A stretch of 34,512 bases of DNA from an uncultured Saprospiraceae bacterium (GTDB lineage: Bacteria > Bacteroidota > Bacteroidia > Chitinophagales > Saprospiraceae), in the NCBI GenBank assembly GCA_938015415.1, contig CALLPK010000133.1:1-34512 (forward strand). Reading direction: 5' to 3'. Shown here one piece after another: positions 24,726 through 32,834 of the stretch. The first letter of the stretch is position 1, and every line of letters starts with the position of its first letter. The position numbers were made by a program, and so were the translations under genes. A model generated the notes under the pieces. The model ran no database searches. It was not told the origin of the DNA and worked only from the letters and a program-made list of their open reading frames with translations.

Positions 24726-26549
24726 ATGAGGCAGCTAAAAAAACTTACCCGTTACTTAATACCGTACCGTAAGTTATTATTTGCCAATATTTTGTCTAAT
24801 ATTTTAATGGCATTTTTCACCGTGATCAGTATCCCGGCGATTATTCCTTTTTTACATATCCTCATTGGAACGGCACCTGAGATAGCCGAAACACCTCCTT
24901 TTGGCTGGAATATTCCTGATTTAATAGGATGGGTGAAATATAGTTTTGCTAGTATGGTCGCCGAACAAGGCAGGCCAGCTACACTCAAATACGTCTGCTT
25001 TTTTATCATTTTTATTTTCTTTTTTAAAAATTTATTTCACTATCTGGCCGCAGCTTTTATGGCCCCGATTCGCAATGGTATCGTGCGTGATATAAGGCAG
25101 CAGCTATACGCTAAATTTCTTGATTTACCCCTCAGTTATTACTCCGAAGAGCGAAAAGGAGATTTATTGTCACGATTGACCGTAGATGTTCAGGAAGTAG
25201 AAATTAGCATTCTCAGTATGATGGTGACCATCGTAAGAGACCCGTTAATTATGCTGGGTAGTCTGGCGGTAATGATATATTTTAGTCCGGGTCTGATGTT
25301 ATTTGTTTTTGGATTGTTAATCTTTACGGTCCTGGTAATCGGTGGCATCGGGAAGCGGTTAAAAAAAGATTCGGTGGTTGTTCAGGAAAGCATGGGAGAA
25401 ATGATTGCCAACGTAGAAGAGTCATTATCGGGTATAAAAATCATTAAAGGTTTCGCCGCTGAAAAATTCAGGAACAGGCACTTTACCAATATAAATAACA
25501 ACTATCGGAACGCCATGAACCGGCTACTGTGGAGAAAGAATCTAGCCAGTCCCTTATCCGAATTTTTGGGAATCGTGGTCGTTGCTGCGCTACTATGGTT
25601 TGGTGCACAGCAGGTCTTTGCGAATGACTTATCGGCACCTACCTTTTTTGCCTTTTTGTACGCATTTTTTAATATTATCGCACCGGCTAAATCTTTTTCG
25701 AGTGCTTATTTTAATATTCAAAAAGGACTGGCGGCGGCTACCCGGATAGATCAGGTGTTAGAAATTGCGCCGACCATTATTAAATCCAAAGATGCCCAAC
25801 CATTTTCTGCTTTTGAAACGTCTATTCGGTATGAAGGTGTCGGTTTTAGTTATTCAAAAGCAGAAGGCAATGTTTTGGAAGATATTAATTTAGAAATTCC
25901 CAAAGGAAAAGTGATCGCATTAGTGGGGGCATCGGGAAGTGGGAAAAGTACGTTTGTTGATTTACTAGCTCGATTTTACGATCCTACGATCGGTCGTATT
26001 TTGATCGACCACCGGGATATTCGAACTTTAAAAATTTCAGACTTGAGGAACCAATTGGGAATTGTCTCACAGGAGCCGATTTTATTTCATGATACAATTT
26101 ATAATAATATTCTTTTTGGTACCAAAACAAAGAATCGAGCAGCGGTGATTGAAGCTGCCAAAATTGCGAATGCTCACGAATTTATTATGGCCACTGAGCA
26201 GGGATATGATTCGGTGATTGGTGATCGGGGAAATAAACTAAGTGGTGGTCAAAAACAGCGACTGACCATTGCCAGAGCCATCCTGAAAAATCCAGCTATT
26301 CTGATTCTGGACGAAGCAACCTCGGCTTTAGACGCTGAGTCTGAACAACTGGTACAGGATGCTTTAAACAAATTGATGAAAAATCGAACCGCTATTGTCA
26401 TTGCGCACCGCCTCGCCACTATACAAATGGCCGACGAAATTTTAGTGATGGAAGCTGGGCGGATCACTGAACGAGGTAATCACCAGCAATTGCTAGAACA
26501 AAAAGGTACGTACCACAGTTTGGTCAATTTACAAAACCTGGAAGGATAA
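24726..26549 (+). CDS. ABC exporter, MsbA-like half-transporter
   Basis: 607 aa. An N-terminal membrane domain with about six helices (residues ~15-330) is followed by an ATPase domain: Walker A GASGSGKST (401-409), signature LSGGQ (505-509), Walker B ILILDEA (Asp529, Glu530) and H-loop His561. The arrangement and length fit MsbA/lipid A flippases, and the 35-bp gap after accC places it with fatty-acid synthesis, which supports a lipid substrate. Multidrug exporters share this layout, so substrate assignment is tentative. Confidence 0.9.
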   Translation: MRQLKKLTRYLIPYRKLLFANILSNILMAFFTVISIPAIIPFLHILIGTAPEIAETPPFGWNIPDLIGWVKYSFASMVAEQGRPATLKYVCFFIIFIFFFKNLFHYLAAAFMAPIRNGIVRDIRQQLYAKFLDLPLSYYSEERKGDLLSRLTVDVQEVEISILSMMVTIVRDPLIMLGSLAVMIYFSPGLMLFVFGLLIFTVLVIGGIGKRLKKDSVVVQESMGEMIANVEESLSGIKIIKGFAAEKFRNRHFTNINNNYRNAMNRLLWRKNLASPLSEFLGIVVVAALLWFGAQQVFANDLSAPTFFAFLYAFFNIIAPAKSFSSAYFNIQKGLAAATRIDQVLEIAPTIIKSKDAQPFSAFETSIRYEGVGFSYSKAEGNVLEDINLEIPKGKVIALVGASGSGKSTFVDLLARFYDPTIGRILIDHRDIRTLKISDLRNQLGIVSQEPILFHDTIYNNILFGTKTKNRAAVIEAAKIANAHEFIMATEQGYDSVIGDRGNKLSGGQKQRLTIARAILKNPAILILDEATSALDAESEQLVQDALNKLMKNRTAIVIAHRLATIQMADEILVMEAGRITERGNHQQLLEQKGTYHSLVNLQNLEG

Positions 26550-26697
26550 GAACTGTCTTCTGACTCAAAAAAGAGAGGGATTACAAGGTATTGAAAGCAA
26601 CTTGTCACGTTTAACCAGGTCTTTTAAAAACATTTAACATCCTCTTAGCCTTTTAATTAGTAATTTAGCTATTGAATTGTTTTACAAATATTTTAAT

Positions 26698-27837
26698 ATG
26701 AAAAAAACACTACTCTTTATATTTACGCTATTCAGTTTCCATTTGATGGGGCAGATCACGGTAACGAGTACTACTTTTCCGACCGTAGGAGATACGCTGC
26801 GTACGGCGGTAGATGGTGCTCCGGAAGGAATCTTAATAACGGCACCTGGTGGAAATCAGATCTGGGATTTTAGTAGTTTGCAAGGTGTCACGGCCGAGGC
26901 ACTAGTGCTTCCGGCTTCTGCGGGAGCCAATGCAGATTTATTTCCCAACGCTAACCTTTTATTTCCGGTAGGATCTGATGCAACGGGAGGAGAGACGTAT
27001 GCGTCTACGAATGCGAGTCTTTACCAATTGACGGGATATGTAGGACCAGATCCTGCTAATTTGGGTATCAACGTTCGTGTGCCTTTTTCTCCACAGATTG
27101 TAGAGCGTAGAGCGCCTATGAATTTTTTCGATATTAATAATACAGAATACGCTATTTTAGTTGCCCTTCCTACGGATTCTTTGCCAGGTGAGATTACTAA
27201 TGATTTACCAATTGTACCAGATTCTATTCGATTACGCGTAGCTTCTACTCGCACGGATGTGGTCGATGGTTGGGGAACGTTAACTATTCCGGGTGGAACC
27301 TATGAGGTGCTACGTGAAAAAAGAACAGAAGTACGGGAGACGGTTGTCGAAGCCAGAGTAGGGATTGGACCATTTGCTACCTGGGTGGATGTAACCGAGT
27401 TTTTGGGCGGTGAATTTTTAGGGCCAGATACTTTGACGACCTATGTTTTTGTCAGCGATCAGGAAAAAGAAAATATCGCAGAAGTGACCGTTACGAACGA
27501 CGAGGCGGAAACGCCCGTTGCGGTAACCTATAAATCTAATGACGTTGTTACCAATGTACGCTACGTAAATACTGGAAGAGCAGATATTTTTGCTTATCCA
27601 AATCCTGCCATCAATAATGTACGAATCAATTTTTTGAATATTGCTCCGGGTAACTATACCTTTAGAGTTTTTAATATATTAGGTAAAGAGGTAGTGAATA
27701 AAAAATACCAAATTAGTGGCAATCGTACGGTTGGAATTAATATTGATACGCTACAGAAAGGAACGTATTTATACAACCTGACGGACGCGAGAGGAAAAGT
27801 ATTGAAGACTAAAAGGTTGATGGTAATTCGACCTTAA
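26698..27837 (+). CDS. Secreted protein with T9SS type A sorting domain
   Basis: 379 aa. Start chosen at ATG 26698, giving the signal peptide KKTLLFIFTLFSFHLMGQ; the frame runs seven codons upstream to a TTG. The central ~270 residues are beta-rich with no recognised domain (TVGDTLRTAVDGAPEG, GNQIWDFSSLQGVTAEAL, PGGTYEVLREKRTEV), a pattern I associate with Bacteroidota secreted proteins of unknown role. The last ~80 residues are a T9SS type A sorting domain (FAYPNPAINNVRINF, YTFRVFNILGKEV, GTYLYNLTD, LKTKRLMVIRP). It follows the ABC exporter after a 148-bp gap with probably its own promoter. Confidence 0.85.
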   Translation: MKKTLLFIFTLFSFHLMGQITVTSTTFPTVGDTLRTAVDGAPEGILITAPGGNQIWDFSSLQGVTAEALVLPASAGANADLFPNANLLFPVGSDATGGETYASTNASLYQLTGYVGPDPANLGINVRVPFSPQIVERRAPMNFFDINNTEYAILVALPTDSLPGEITNDLPIVPDSIRLRVASTRTDVVDGWGTLTIPGGTYEVLREKRTEVRETVVEARVGIGPFATWVDVTEFLGGEFLGPDTLTTYVFVSDQEKENIAEVTVTNDEAETPVAVTYKSNDVVTNVRYVNTGRADIFAYPNPAINNVRINFLNIAPGNYTFRVFNILGKEVVNKKYQISGNRTVGINIDTLQKGTYLYNLTDARGKVLKTKRLMVIRP

Positions 27838-28033
27838 GTTGTTATTTATTCTTAATGTGAATTAAGGGCTAAAGAAATAAAGCATATAACTTAATCAGGG
27901 AATCATCAATTATGAATGTCCAATCATGAATATTGAATGAACTCTTCTATTGTAAAAAACAGGGTTCTTATTTTAAAATTTGATGATTAATAGTATTCTT
28001 GCTTCAGACCGTAAGTTGTATTCCTAATTATAA

Positions 28034-28669
28034 TTATTCAATACAATAAACGAAGGCAAAAAAGTGACTGATGCTACCTCCGATTACAAAAAGGTGCCAG
28101 ATGGCGTGGTTGTAAGGTAGTTTTTCCCAAACGAAAAAGATGGTGCCTAAAGAATAGAATAAACCACCGATCCCTAAAAGAACAAGGGTCGTACCTGGAA
28201 TGAAAGACCACATAAAAGGCAGCGTGAAAACGGCGCTCCAGCCCATCATAAAGTATAAGAATAAAGACAATTTTTCGTATTTACCAATTAGAAATAGTTT
28301 GTAGAATATTCCGGCTACCACAAAAAGCCAGAGCACGGCGGCAAAAATCCAACCGTAGAAATGATCCAGATACAGAAAAATTAACGGGGTATGGGTTCCC
28401 GCGATTAGAAAATAAATACAGATATGATCAATAATTTTTAGAATCCGTCGGCTGCGTCGCGTCGTCACGGAATGGTAGATCGTAGAAGATAAATACACCA
28501 TTACGAGTGAGCAGCAGAAAATACTGATTCCGAAGACTGCCAAAATGCTAGTGGTTTGTAAAAATTGATAAATCAGGAAGGGCGTCGCCGCCAAAAAAAA
28601 GATCAGGCCCAGGCTATGAGTCAGGATATTGGCGAAGTCCTCGCCGGTACGTTTAATTTGTTTATTCAT
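28034..28669 (-). CDS. trhA: TrhA/hemolysin III family membrane protein
   Basis: 211 aa with seven hydrophobic helices. Belongs to the hemolysin III/PAQR family; bacterial TrhA is linked to membrane-fluidity homeostasis (family knowledge). The family's putative zinc-site residues are visible: STIYHS (His66) in helix 2, the Asp in IDHICIYFLIAGTHTP, and the C-terminal NHAIWHLFVIGGSISHF (His192, His202). Upstream on the same strand lie a possible 17-codon leader peptide and hairpins (28752-28914). Confidence 0.93.
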   Translation of the reverse strand: MNKQIKRTGEDFANILTHSLGLIFFLAATPFLIYQFLQTTSILAVFGISIFCCSLVMVYLSSTIYHSVTTRRSRRILKIIDHICIYFLIAGTHTPLIFLYLDHFYGWIFAAVLWLFVVAGIFYKLFLIGKYEKLSLFLYFMMGWSAVFTLPFMWSFIPGTTLVLLGIGGLFYSLGTIFFVWEKLPYNHAIWHLFVIGGSISHFFAFVYCIE

Positions 28670-28751
28670 GGGTCTGTAAGTTCTTACTGGAAAAATAGAT
28701 AAAAATTGGGAAGATGTCCAGTCGGAGGACAGACAAAGTTTTGTTAAATAA

Positions 28752-28802
28752 GAAAGCCGATTTAAATTAATAAATCGGCTTTCGCTTTAAAATCGGTTTT
28801 TT
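28752..28802. terminator. Hairpin with two alternative pairings, possible terminator or attenuator
   Basis: GAAAGCCGATTTA (28752-28764) pairs with TAAATCGGCTTTC (28771-28783). The same CCGATTT (28757-28763) can instead pair with a second AAATCGG at 28790-28796, which on the plus strand is followed by TTTTTT (28797-28802). The two foldings exclude each other. Which strand is transcribed is not known; on the minus strand it lies between the small ORF and trhA. Confidence 0.5.
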
Positions 28803-28811
28803 CAGGTGAAA

Positions 28812-28830
28812 TTGACCTTATACAGGTCAA
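28812..28830. other. Small perfect hairpin
   Basis: TTGACCT (28812-28818) and AGGTCAA (28824-28830) with a five-base spacer. It is either an RNA hairpin in the trhA leader or a dyad binding site. Confidence 0.4.
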
Positions 28831-28860
28831 AGTATGCTTAAGTAGGAAAGGGCAAATTTT

Positions 28861-28914
28861 TTATCCAACCCAGGCGTAACCGCCGTCTCCTTTTGTCAAA
28901 TTTAAGTGTTTCAT
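28861..28914 (-). CDS. Possible 17-aa small ORF or leader peptide upstream of trhA
   Basis: Reads MKHLNLTKGDGGYAWVG then stop. An A-rich stretch precedes the ATG as in Bacteroidota leaders, and a weak promoter-like TTG...TATTTTTA lies further upstream. Hairpins at 28812-28830 and 28752-28796 follow, then trhA at 28669. I do not recognise the peptide. It may be a leader peptide, a small bioactive peptide or a chance ORF. Confidence 0.3.
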   Translation of the reverse strand: MKHLNLTKGDGGYAWVG

Positions 28915-29009
28915 CGTGTGTTTTGTTTAAAATGTTATTAAGGGGTATTTTATATTAAAAATAAAAATATTGCATGTTTATCTATATATTTCAAGAATAA
29001 TGCCAAACC

Positions 29010-29891
29010 GTGAAGAATATTCTTAATTTCCCCAGTCCTTTAGTTAAGTTGTCCTCCGATTTTTTATTTGAAAAAGCGGTGAATTTATGGATGAAGCGGG
29101 AAGATTTAATTCATCCACAGCTGTCTGGTAATAAGTGGCGGAAGCTGGAATTTAATTTGGAAGAGATGAGAAGGCAAAGAAAAAAGGGGATTCTAACTTT
29201 TGGCGGGGCCTATTCCAATCATATCTACGCCACGGCTGCTGCCGGGCAATTATTTGATTTTTCTACCATTGGGATTATCCGCGGAGAGGAGACTTTACCC
29301 TTAAATCCGACCTTAGCTTTCGCTCGTCAAGCAGGTATGCAACTGGAATACCTTAATCGAACGACCTACCGTGATAAAGAAAAACTGACTAAAATCTATC
29401 AGAGTCGCTATCCGGATTACTATCTGTTGCCGGAGGGTGGAACAAACATCCATGCAATTCCAGGCAGTGCCCGGACCGCAGCAGAAATTGTGGAACAACT
29501 TCCTTTACTTCCAGATTATATTTGCCTTGCGTGTGGAACCGGAGGAACGTTAGCGGGGATCGTTGCTGGATTGGACGGAGTAAGTGAGGTACTGGGTTTT
29601 TCCGTATTAAAAGGAGATTTTCATCAACGTGATATTCGAGAATTACTAACGAACGCAAATATCAGAGATCCTGAAAATTGGTCGATTAACACGGAGTATC
29701 ATTTTGGGGGCTACGCGCGTCGTACACCGGAACTAGATAAATTCATTGCGGATTTTAAAAAGGAGTATGACATTCCACTAGAATGGATTTATACGGGGAA
29801 ACTTATGTACGGTGTTTTTGACTTAATTGAGAAAGGGGTTTTTCCGAAAGGCAGCAATATTGTGGTAATTCATACGGGAGGCATAAGATAG
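29010..29891 (+). CDS. ACC deaminase / D-cysteine desulfhydrase family PLP enzyme
   Basis: 293 aa, fold type II PLP enzyme. The PLP lysine is in LSGNKWRKLEFN (Lys42); GGAYSNH (65-71) holds the conserved Ser-Asn-His; CGTGGTLAGIV is the phosphate-binding loop; IYTGKLMYG and VIHTGGIR complete the family pattern. It removes ammonia from 1-aminocyclopropane-1-carboxylate or sulfide from D-cysteine; the two activities cannot be separated by eye, and for a non-plant bacterium D-cysteine desulfhydrase is at least as likely. The start is GTG at 29010: an in-frame stop at 28998-29000 rules out anything further upstream. Confidence 0.9.
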   Translation: MKNILNFPSPLVKLSSDFLFEKAVNLWMKREDLIHPQLSGNKWRKLEFNLEEMRRQRKKGILTFGGAYSNHIYATAAAGQLFDFSTIGIIRGEETLPLNPTLAFARQAGMQLEYLNRTTYRDKEKLTKIYQSRYPDYYLLPEGGTNIHAIPGSARTAAEIVEQLPLLPDYICLACGTGGTLAGIVAGLDGVSEVLGFSVLKGDFHQRDIRELLTNANIRDPENWSINTEYHFGGYARRTPELDKFIADFKKEYDIPLEWIYTGKLMYGVFDLIEKGVFPKGSNIVVIHTGGIR

Positions 29892-30024
29892 CAACTTCAA
29901 TTTTCTCTTTAACGTTAATACCGTTAGTATATAAAATTCAAAAAAAATTATGCTGTCCAAGGCAATCGATTAATTTCAAAAAACTTTCTTGTCTGAAAAA
30001 AATAACTCAAACGCAAAATTTCCT

Positions 30025-31947
30025 CTAAGGTGTCATTCTTTTCCCATCCCGGTAGCGCACCGGAAAAGCATCTGGATAGCCCATGGCTTTTGCTTTGTTC
30101 ATCATTTCCCGAGCTTCTCGTAACGTAAAAAATGGAGATAGCAATACTCGTGTCCAACCACGACTAGAGAGATATTCGGTATCTATTGTACCATAAGATC
30201 GAATCTTGTCGTATTCTGCGCTTTGCTCATTAAAAGCAACAACAACGGTTAATTGAACTTTGTAGTAGGTGCCGGAATAAGATTTATTGGCTTCTTTAGA
30301 AGCAGGTGTCGAAATTGGTGGTGATACGGGCGTCGAAATCCGCGTCGATGATTGAGGCGAAGCGGTGGTCGTCGTTGTGCTTGAAGAAGTTATAGATTTT
30401 TGAGTTCCTATCTTGAATTCGGTGGAATAAATTTTCTGGTTTGTATCCTGCGTATTAAAACCATATGACAGAGTCGGGTAGCCAGTCTGAGTGACCTCCA
30501 ATAAGAAGTTTCGTTCCGGTAGTACATCGAATCGAAAATTTTCCGTTTCAAAAAACTTGGAAATCAGTAATCGCTTTTGTCCGTTGGTAGTAATTTCGTG
30601 CAGATCAGCCTTGTATTTTTTGTTGCTCCCGGATCGAGTCTGTACCATTCCTTTGACAATCATTCCACTACCAAATTTATTAATGGTATAAATATCTGCG
30701 TCGTTACTTCCTTCTTTTCCATTAAAATCACGCGTTGAAACCAGAAAGACATTTTCTTTACTATCCTGATAAATATAACCAAAATCGTCGGCGGGAGAAT
30801 TGACGGGTTGTTTTAAATTTTCCGGATTTTTCCAGTTGTCGACTTCTCCACTACTGCGAAATATATCGAATCCACCAAGTGTTGGGTGACCATTGGAGCT
30901 AAAGAATAAAGATCTTTGCTCTGGATCATAAAAAGGAGTGATCTCGTCGCCTATGGTATTGATCTCCTTACCCGCATTTTTGGGAAAACTAAAATCAAAC
31001 TGATCGCTGTCGATTCGTCGAGTGGTGTACCAGATATCCATGCCACCGTATCCGTCGGGTCGGTCAGAAGCAAAATAAAGGACTTCGTTATTTCCATTTT
31101 TGACTACGTGTGGATACATAGCTGTGGTTCCGTCCATCTTTATATATTCGCGTAATCGTACTGGAGTAGACCAGCTATTGTCTTTTTTTCGGGTAACGTA
31201 AATATCGCATTCGGCGCGTGCTCCTTTCCAATCCTCATTTTTACAAACGGTAAAATAAAATCGCTGACCGTCCGTACTGAAAGTTCCCTGGCTGAGTGCA
31301 CCGGCCGTTGCGGCAGGTAATTTAGGCTCAATAGCTACCGACCATTGACCGCCCTCCAAACGAGAACGTAAAATATTTGTTTTGTTATTCCGAGCAGAAG
31401 TGAAATACAGAATTCCAGAAGCAAAAGGAATTGGTGCAAAATCATTTGCCGGAGAATTTACGGCGTTATCCAATCGGGAAAGGGTAGGCTGTAGTTCCGG
31501 GTTTTCCATTCCTTCCGCTAGTAAACAACCTGCGATTTCGTTGTCGACTAATTTTTGTATTAGGACTTTATCTGATCCTTTGTAGGTCTGAGCGTAGGTT
31601 TTCAGGGCAGCTTTTGCTTCTCGATAACGTCCCTGAGATTTGATGGCTCGACCATATTTTAAGCCTGCTAAGGGGAAATCTCCGTCTGACTGAATTTTTC
31701 CAAAGGCTCTTTCGGCACTGACATAATCACCGGCCAGGAGATAAGCTTCTCCCGCGGCGTAGATAAATTCTTTTTTGCTGGATTTGAGTCGGTAGGCAGA
31801 TTCGTAAGCCTGCCCGGCGGCGGTATATTCGCTTCTATTTTCCATTTCTTTGGCAGAACGCGAAAGCTGTTTCCAGTTTTGCGCAAACAGACCATTCCAT
31901 ACCAAGAGTAATGCTAAAACAATAATATTTATCCGGAAACTTTTCAT
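30025..31947 (-). CDS. Envelope protein with TPR, PD40/WD40-like and SPOR-like domains
   Basis: 640 aa. Signal peptide KSFRINIIVLALLLVWNGLFAQ. Residues ~25-150 form TPR-like helices (YTAAGQAYESAYRLKSSKKE, YVSAERAF, GRYREAKAALKTYA). Residues ~165-430 carry PD40 beta-propeller strands (GILYFTSARNNKTNI, EVLYFASDRPDGYGGMDIWY, RSLFFSSNGHPTLGGFDIFRS). A Ser/Thr/Pro-rich linker (~525-560) precedes a C-terminal SPOR-like domain (~565-640: YYKVQLTVVVAFNEQSAEY, WTRVLLSPFFTLREAREMMNKA). This resembles Bacteroidota TPR-PD40-OmpA proteins such as PorE, a peptidoglycan-anchoring T9SS component, but the OmpA domain is absent and a SPOR-like domain takes its place. A peptidoglycan-bound envelope role is inferred. 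Confidence 0.85.
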   Translation of the reverse strand: MKSFRINIIVLALLLVWNGLFAQNWKQLSRSAKEMENRSEYTAAGQAYESAYRLKSSKKEFIYAAGEAYLLAGDYVSAERAFGKIQSDGDFPLAGLKYGRAIKSQGRYREAKAALKTYAQTYKGSDKVLIQKLVDNEIAGCLLAEGMENPELQPTLSRLDNAVNSPANDFAPIPFASGILYFTSARNNKTNILRSRLEGGQWSVAIEPKLPAATAGALSQGTFSTDGQRFYFTVCKNEDWKGARAECDIYVTRKKDNSWSTPVRLREYIKMDGTTAMYPHVVKNGNNEVLYFASDRPDGYGGMDIWYTTRRIDSDQFDFSFPKNAGKEINTIGDEITPFYDPEQRSLFFSSNGHPTLGGFDIFRSSGEVDNWKNPENLKQPVNSPADDFGYIYQDSKENVFLVSTRDFNGKEGSNDADIYTINKFGSGMIVKGMVQTRSGSNKKYKADLHEITTNGQKRLLISKFFETENFRFDVLPERNFLLEVTQTGYPTLSYGFNTQDTNQKIYSTEFKIGTQKSITSSSTTTTTASPQSSTRISTPVSPPISTPASKEANKSYSGTYYKVQLTVVVAFNEQSAEYDKIRSYGTIDTEYLSSRGWTRVLLSPFFTLREAREMMNKAKAMGYPDAFPVRYRDGKRMTP

Positions 31948-32060
31948 GCAAACAAATTTAAACAGAAATCTACCTACTTAATCGTAAAAAAAGGTTAAAA
32001 GTTGCCGGGTTGTAAGCAATAGAAGGAGAAGTACAATTTTCGAAAATTAAAAAAACTGGT

Positions 32061-32645
32061 TTAAATTTTTCCCTCCCTAATAAACTGGCCTACGATCTCT
32101 ACCGCCACAGGATATACTTGATGTTCGAGACGCAAGACCTTTTGAGCGATATCCTCTGGCTGATCAGAAGCTGACAATTCACAACGTGCCTGCAAAATGA
32201 TATTTCCTTCATCGTATTCTTCGTTCACGTAATGAACGGTCGGGCCACTTTCTTTTTCTTGATTATCAAAAACAGCCTGATGAACGTGATGTCCGTACAT
32301 TCCTTTGCCACCATACTTTGGAAGTAAGGCGGGATGAATATTAATAATTCTTTTAGGAAACGCTTTGACCAAAAATGGAGGAATTAACCAGAGAAATCCT
32401 GCCAGAACAATCAACTCAATTTGAGCGGCAGCAAGTTGGGTAGTAAATTTTTTATTTTCGTAAAATTCTTTCCGGTCAATCACCAAGGTTTCAATACCAT
32501 ATTTTTTCGCACGATTCAACACACCCGCATTCTTACGATTAGAAACAATCAGGCGAACGAAAAGGTGCTCGTGATTTTCTAAATGGTTGATAATGGCTTC
32601 GGCGTTGGAGCCTCCACCGGAAGCGAAGATGGCGATGTTAAGCAT
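32061..32645 (-). CDS. purN: Phosphoribosylglycinamide formyltransferase
   Basis: 194 aa, normal length. Transfers formyl from 10-formyl-THF to GAR in purine synthesis. The GAR-binding loop ASGGGSNAEAI (8-18), the catalytic NIHPALLPKYGGKGMYGHHVHQ region (Asn102, His104) and Asp145 in YDEGNIILQ are intact. Its upstream region is the 170-bp inverted-repeat element at 32653-32822, only 8 bp before the ATG, so the leader may be highly structured or the promoter may lie inside the element. Confidence 0.97.
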   Translation of the reverse strand: MLNIAIFASGGGSNAEAIINHLENHEHLFVRLIVSNRKNAGVLNRAKKYGIETLVIDRKEFYENKKFTTQLAAAQIELIVLAGFLWLIPPFLVKAFPKRIINIHPALLPKYGGKGMYGHHVHQAVFDNQEKESGPTVHYVNEEYDEGNIILQARCELSASDQPEDIAQKVLRLEHQVYPVAVEIVGQFIREGKI

Positions 32646-32652
32646 GTTATAT

Positions 32653-32822
32653 AGCTGGTTGGCTAGTTAGCTGGTTAGCTGGTTAGCTTCTCTTTATCGT
32701 ATAATTCCTACGAGGGAGCAGCCAATCAATTAAGCAACAAACAAGCTAATTGAAAATTCTATTAAAAAAAGATTACACGATAGAAGGAAGCTAACAAGCC
32801 AATAGCTAATAGCCAACCAGCC
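32653..32822. repeat. Long imperfect inverted-repeat element (GCTGGTTAGC family)
   Basis: The left arm (32653-32690) is built from tandem GGTTAGCT/GGCTAGTT units and is the imperfect complement of 32786-32822. An inner pair TATCGTATAAT (32695-32705) with ATTACACGATA (32772-32782) continues the stem around an AT-rich loop. It lies between two tandem minus-strand genes, at the 3' end of the upstream one. Arm motifs such as AGCTGGTTAGC and GCCAACCAG are shared with the elements at 7429-7628 and 13721-13911, but the core and ends differ. Confidence 0.75.
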
Positions 32823-32834
32823 CAATAAAAAAAC

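Larger units (their letters stand above)
28670..29009. other. 340-bp divergent intergenic region with hairpins and a small ORF
   Basis: No full-size gene. It carries a minus-strand 17-codon ORF (28861-28914), a small hairpin (28812-28830) and a pair of alternative hairpins (28752-28796), listed separately. The right end, 28930-29009, is very AT-rich and probably holds promoters for both directions. Confidence 0.6.

Noticed and set aside
27838-28033. Gap after the T9SS gene with near-repeats CAATTATGAAT/CAATCATGAAT and a weak CTTAAT/ATTAAG hairpin (27851-27866)
   Set aside because: Repeats are short and AT-rich; the hairpin lacks a T-run. Not strong enough to call as a terminator or element.
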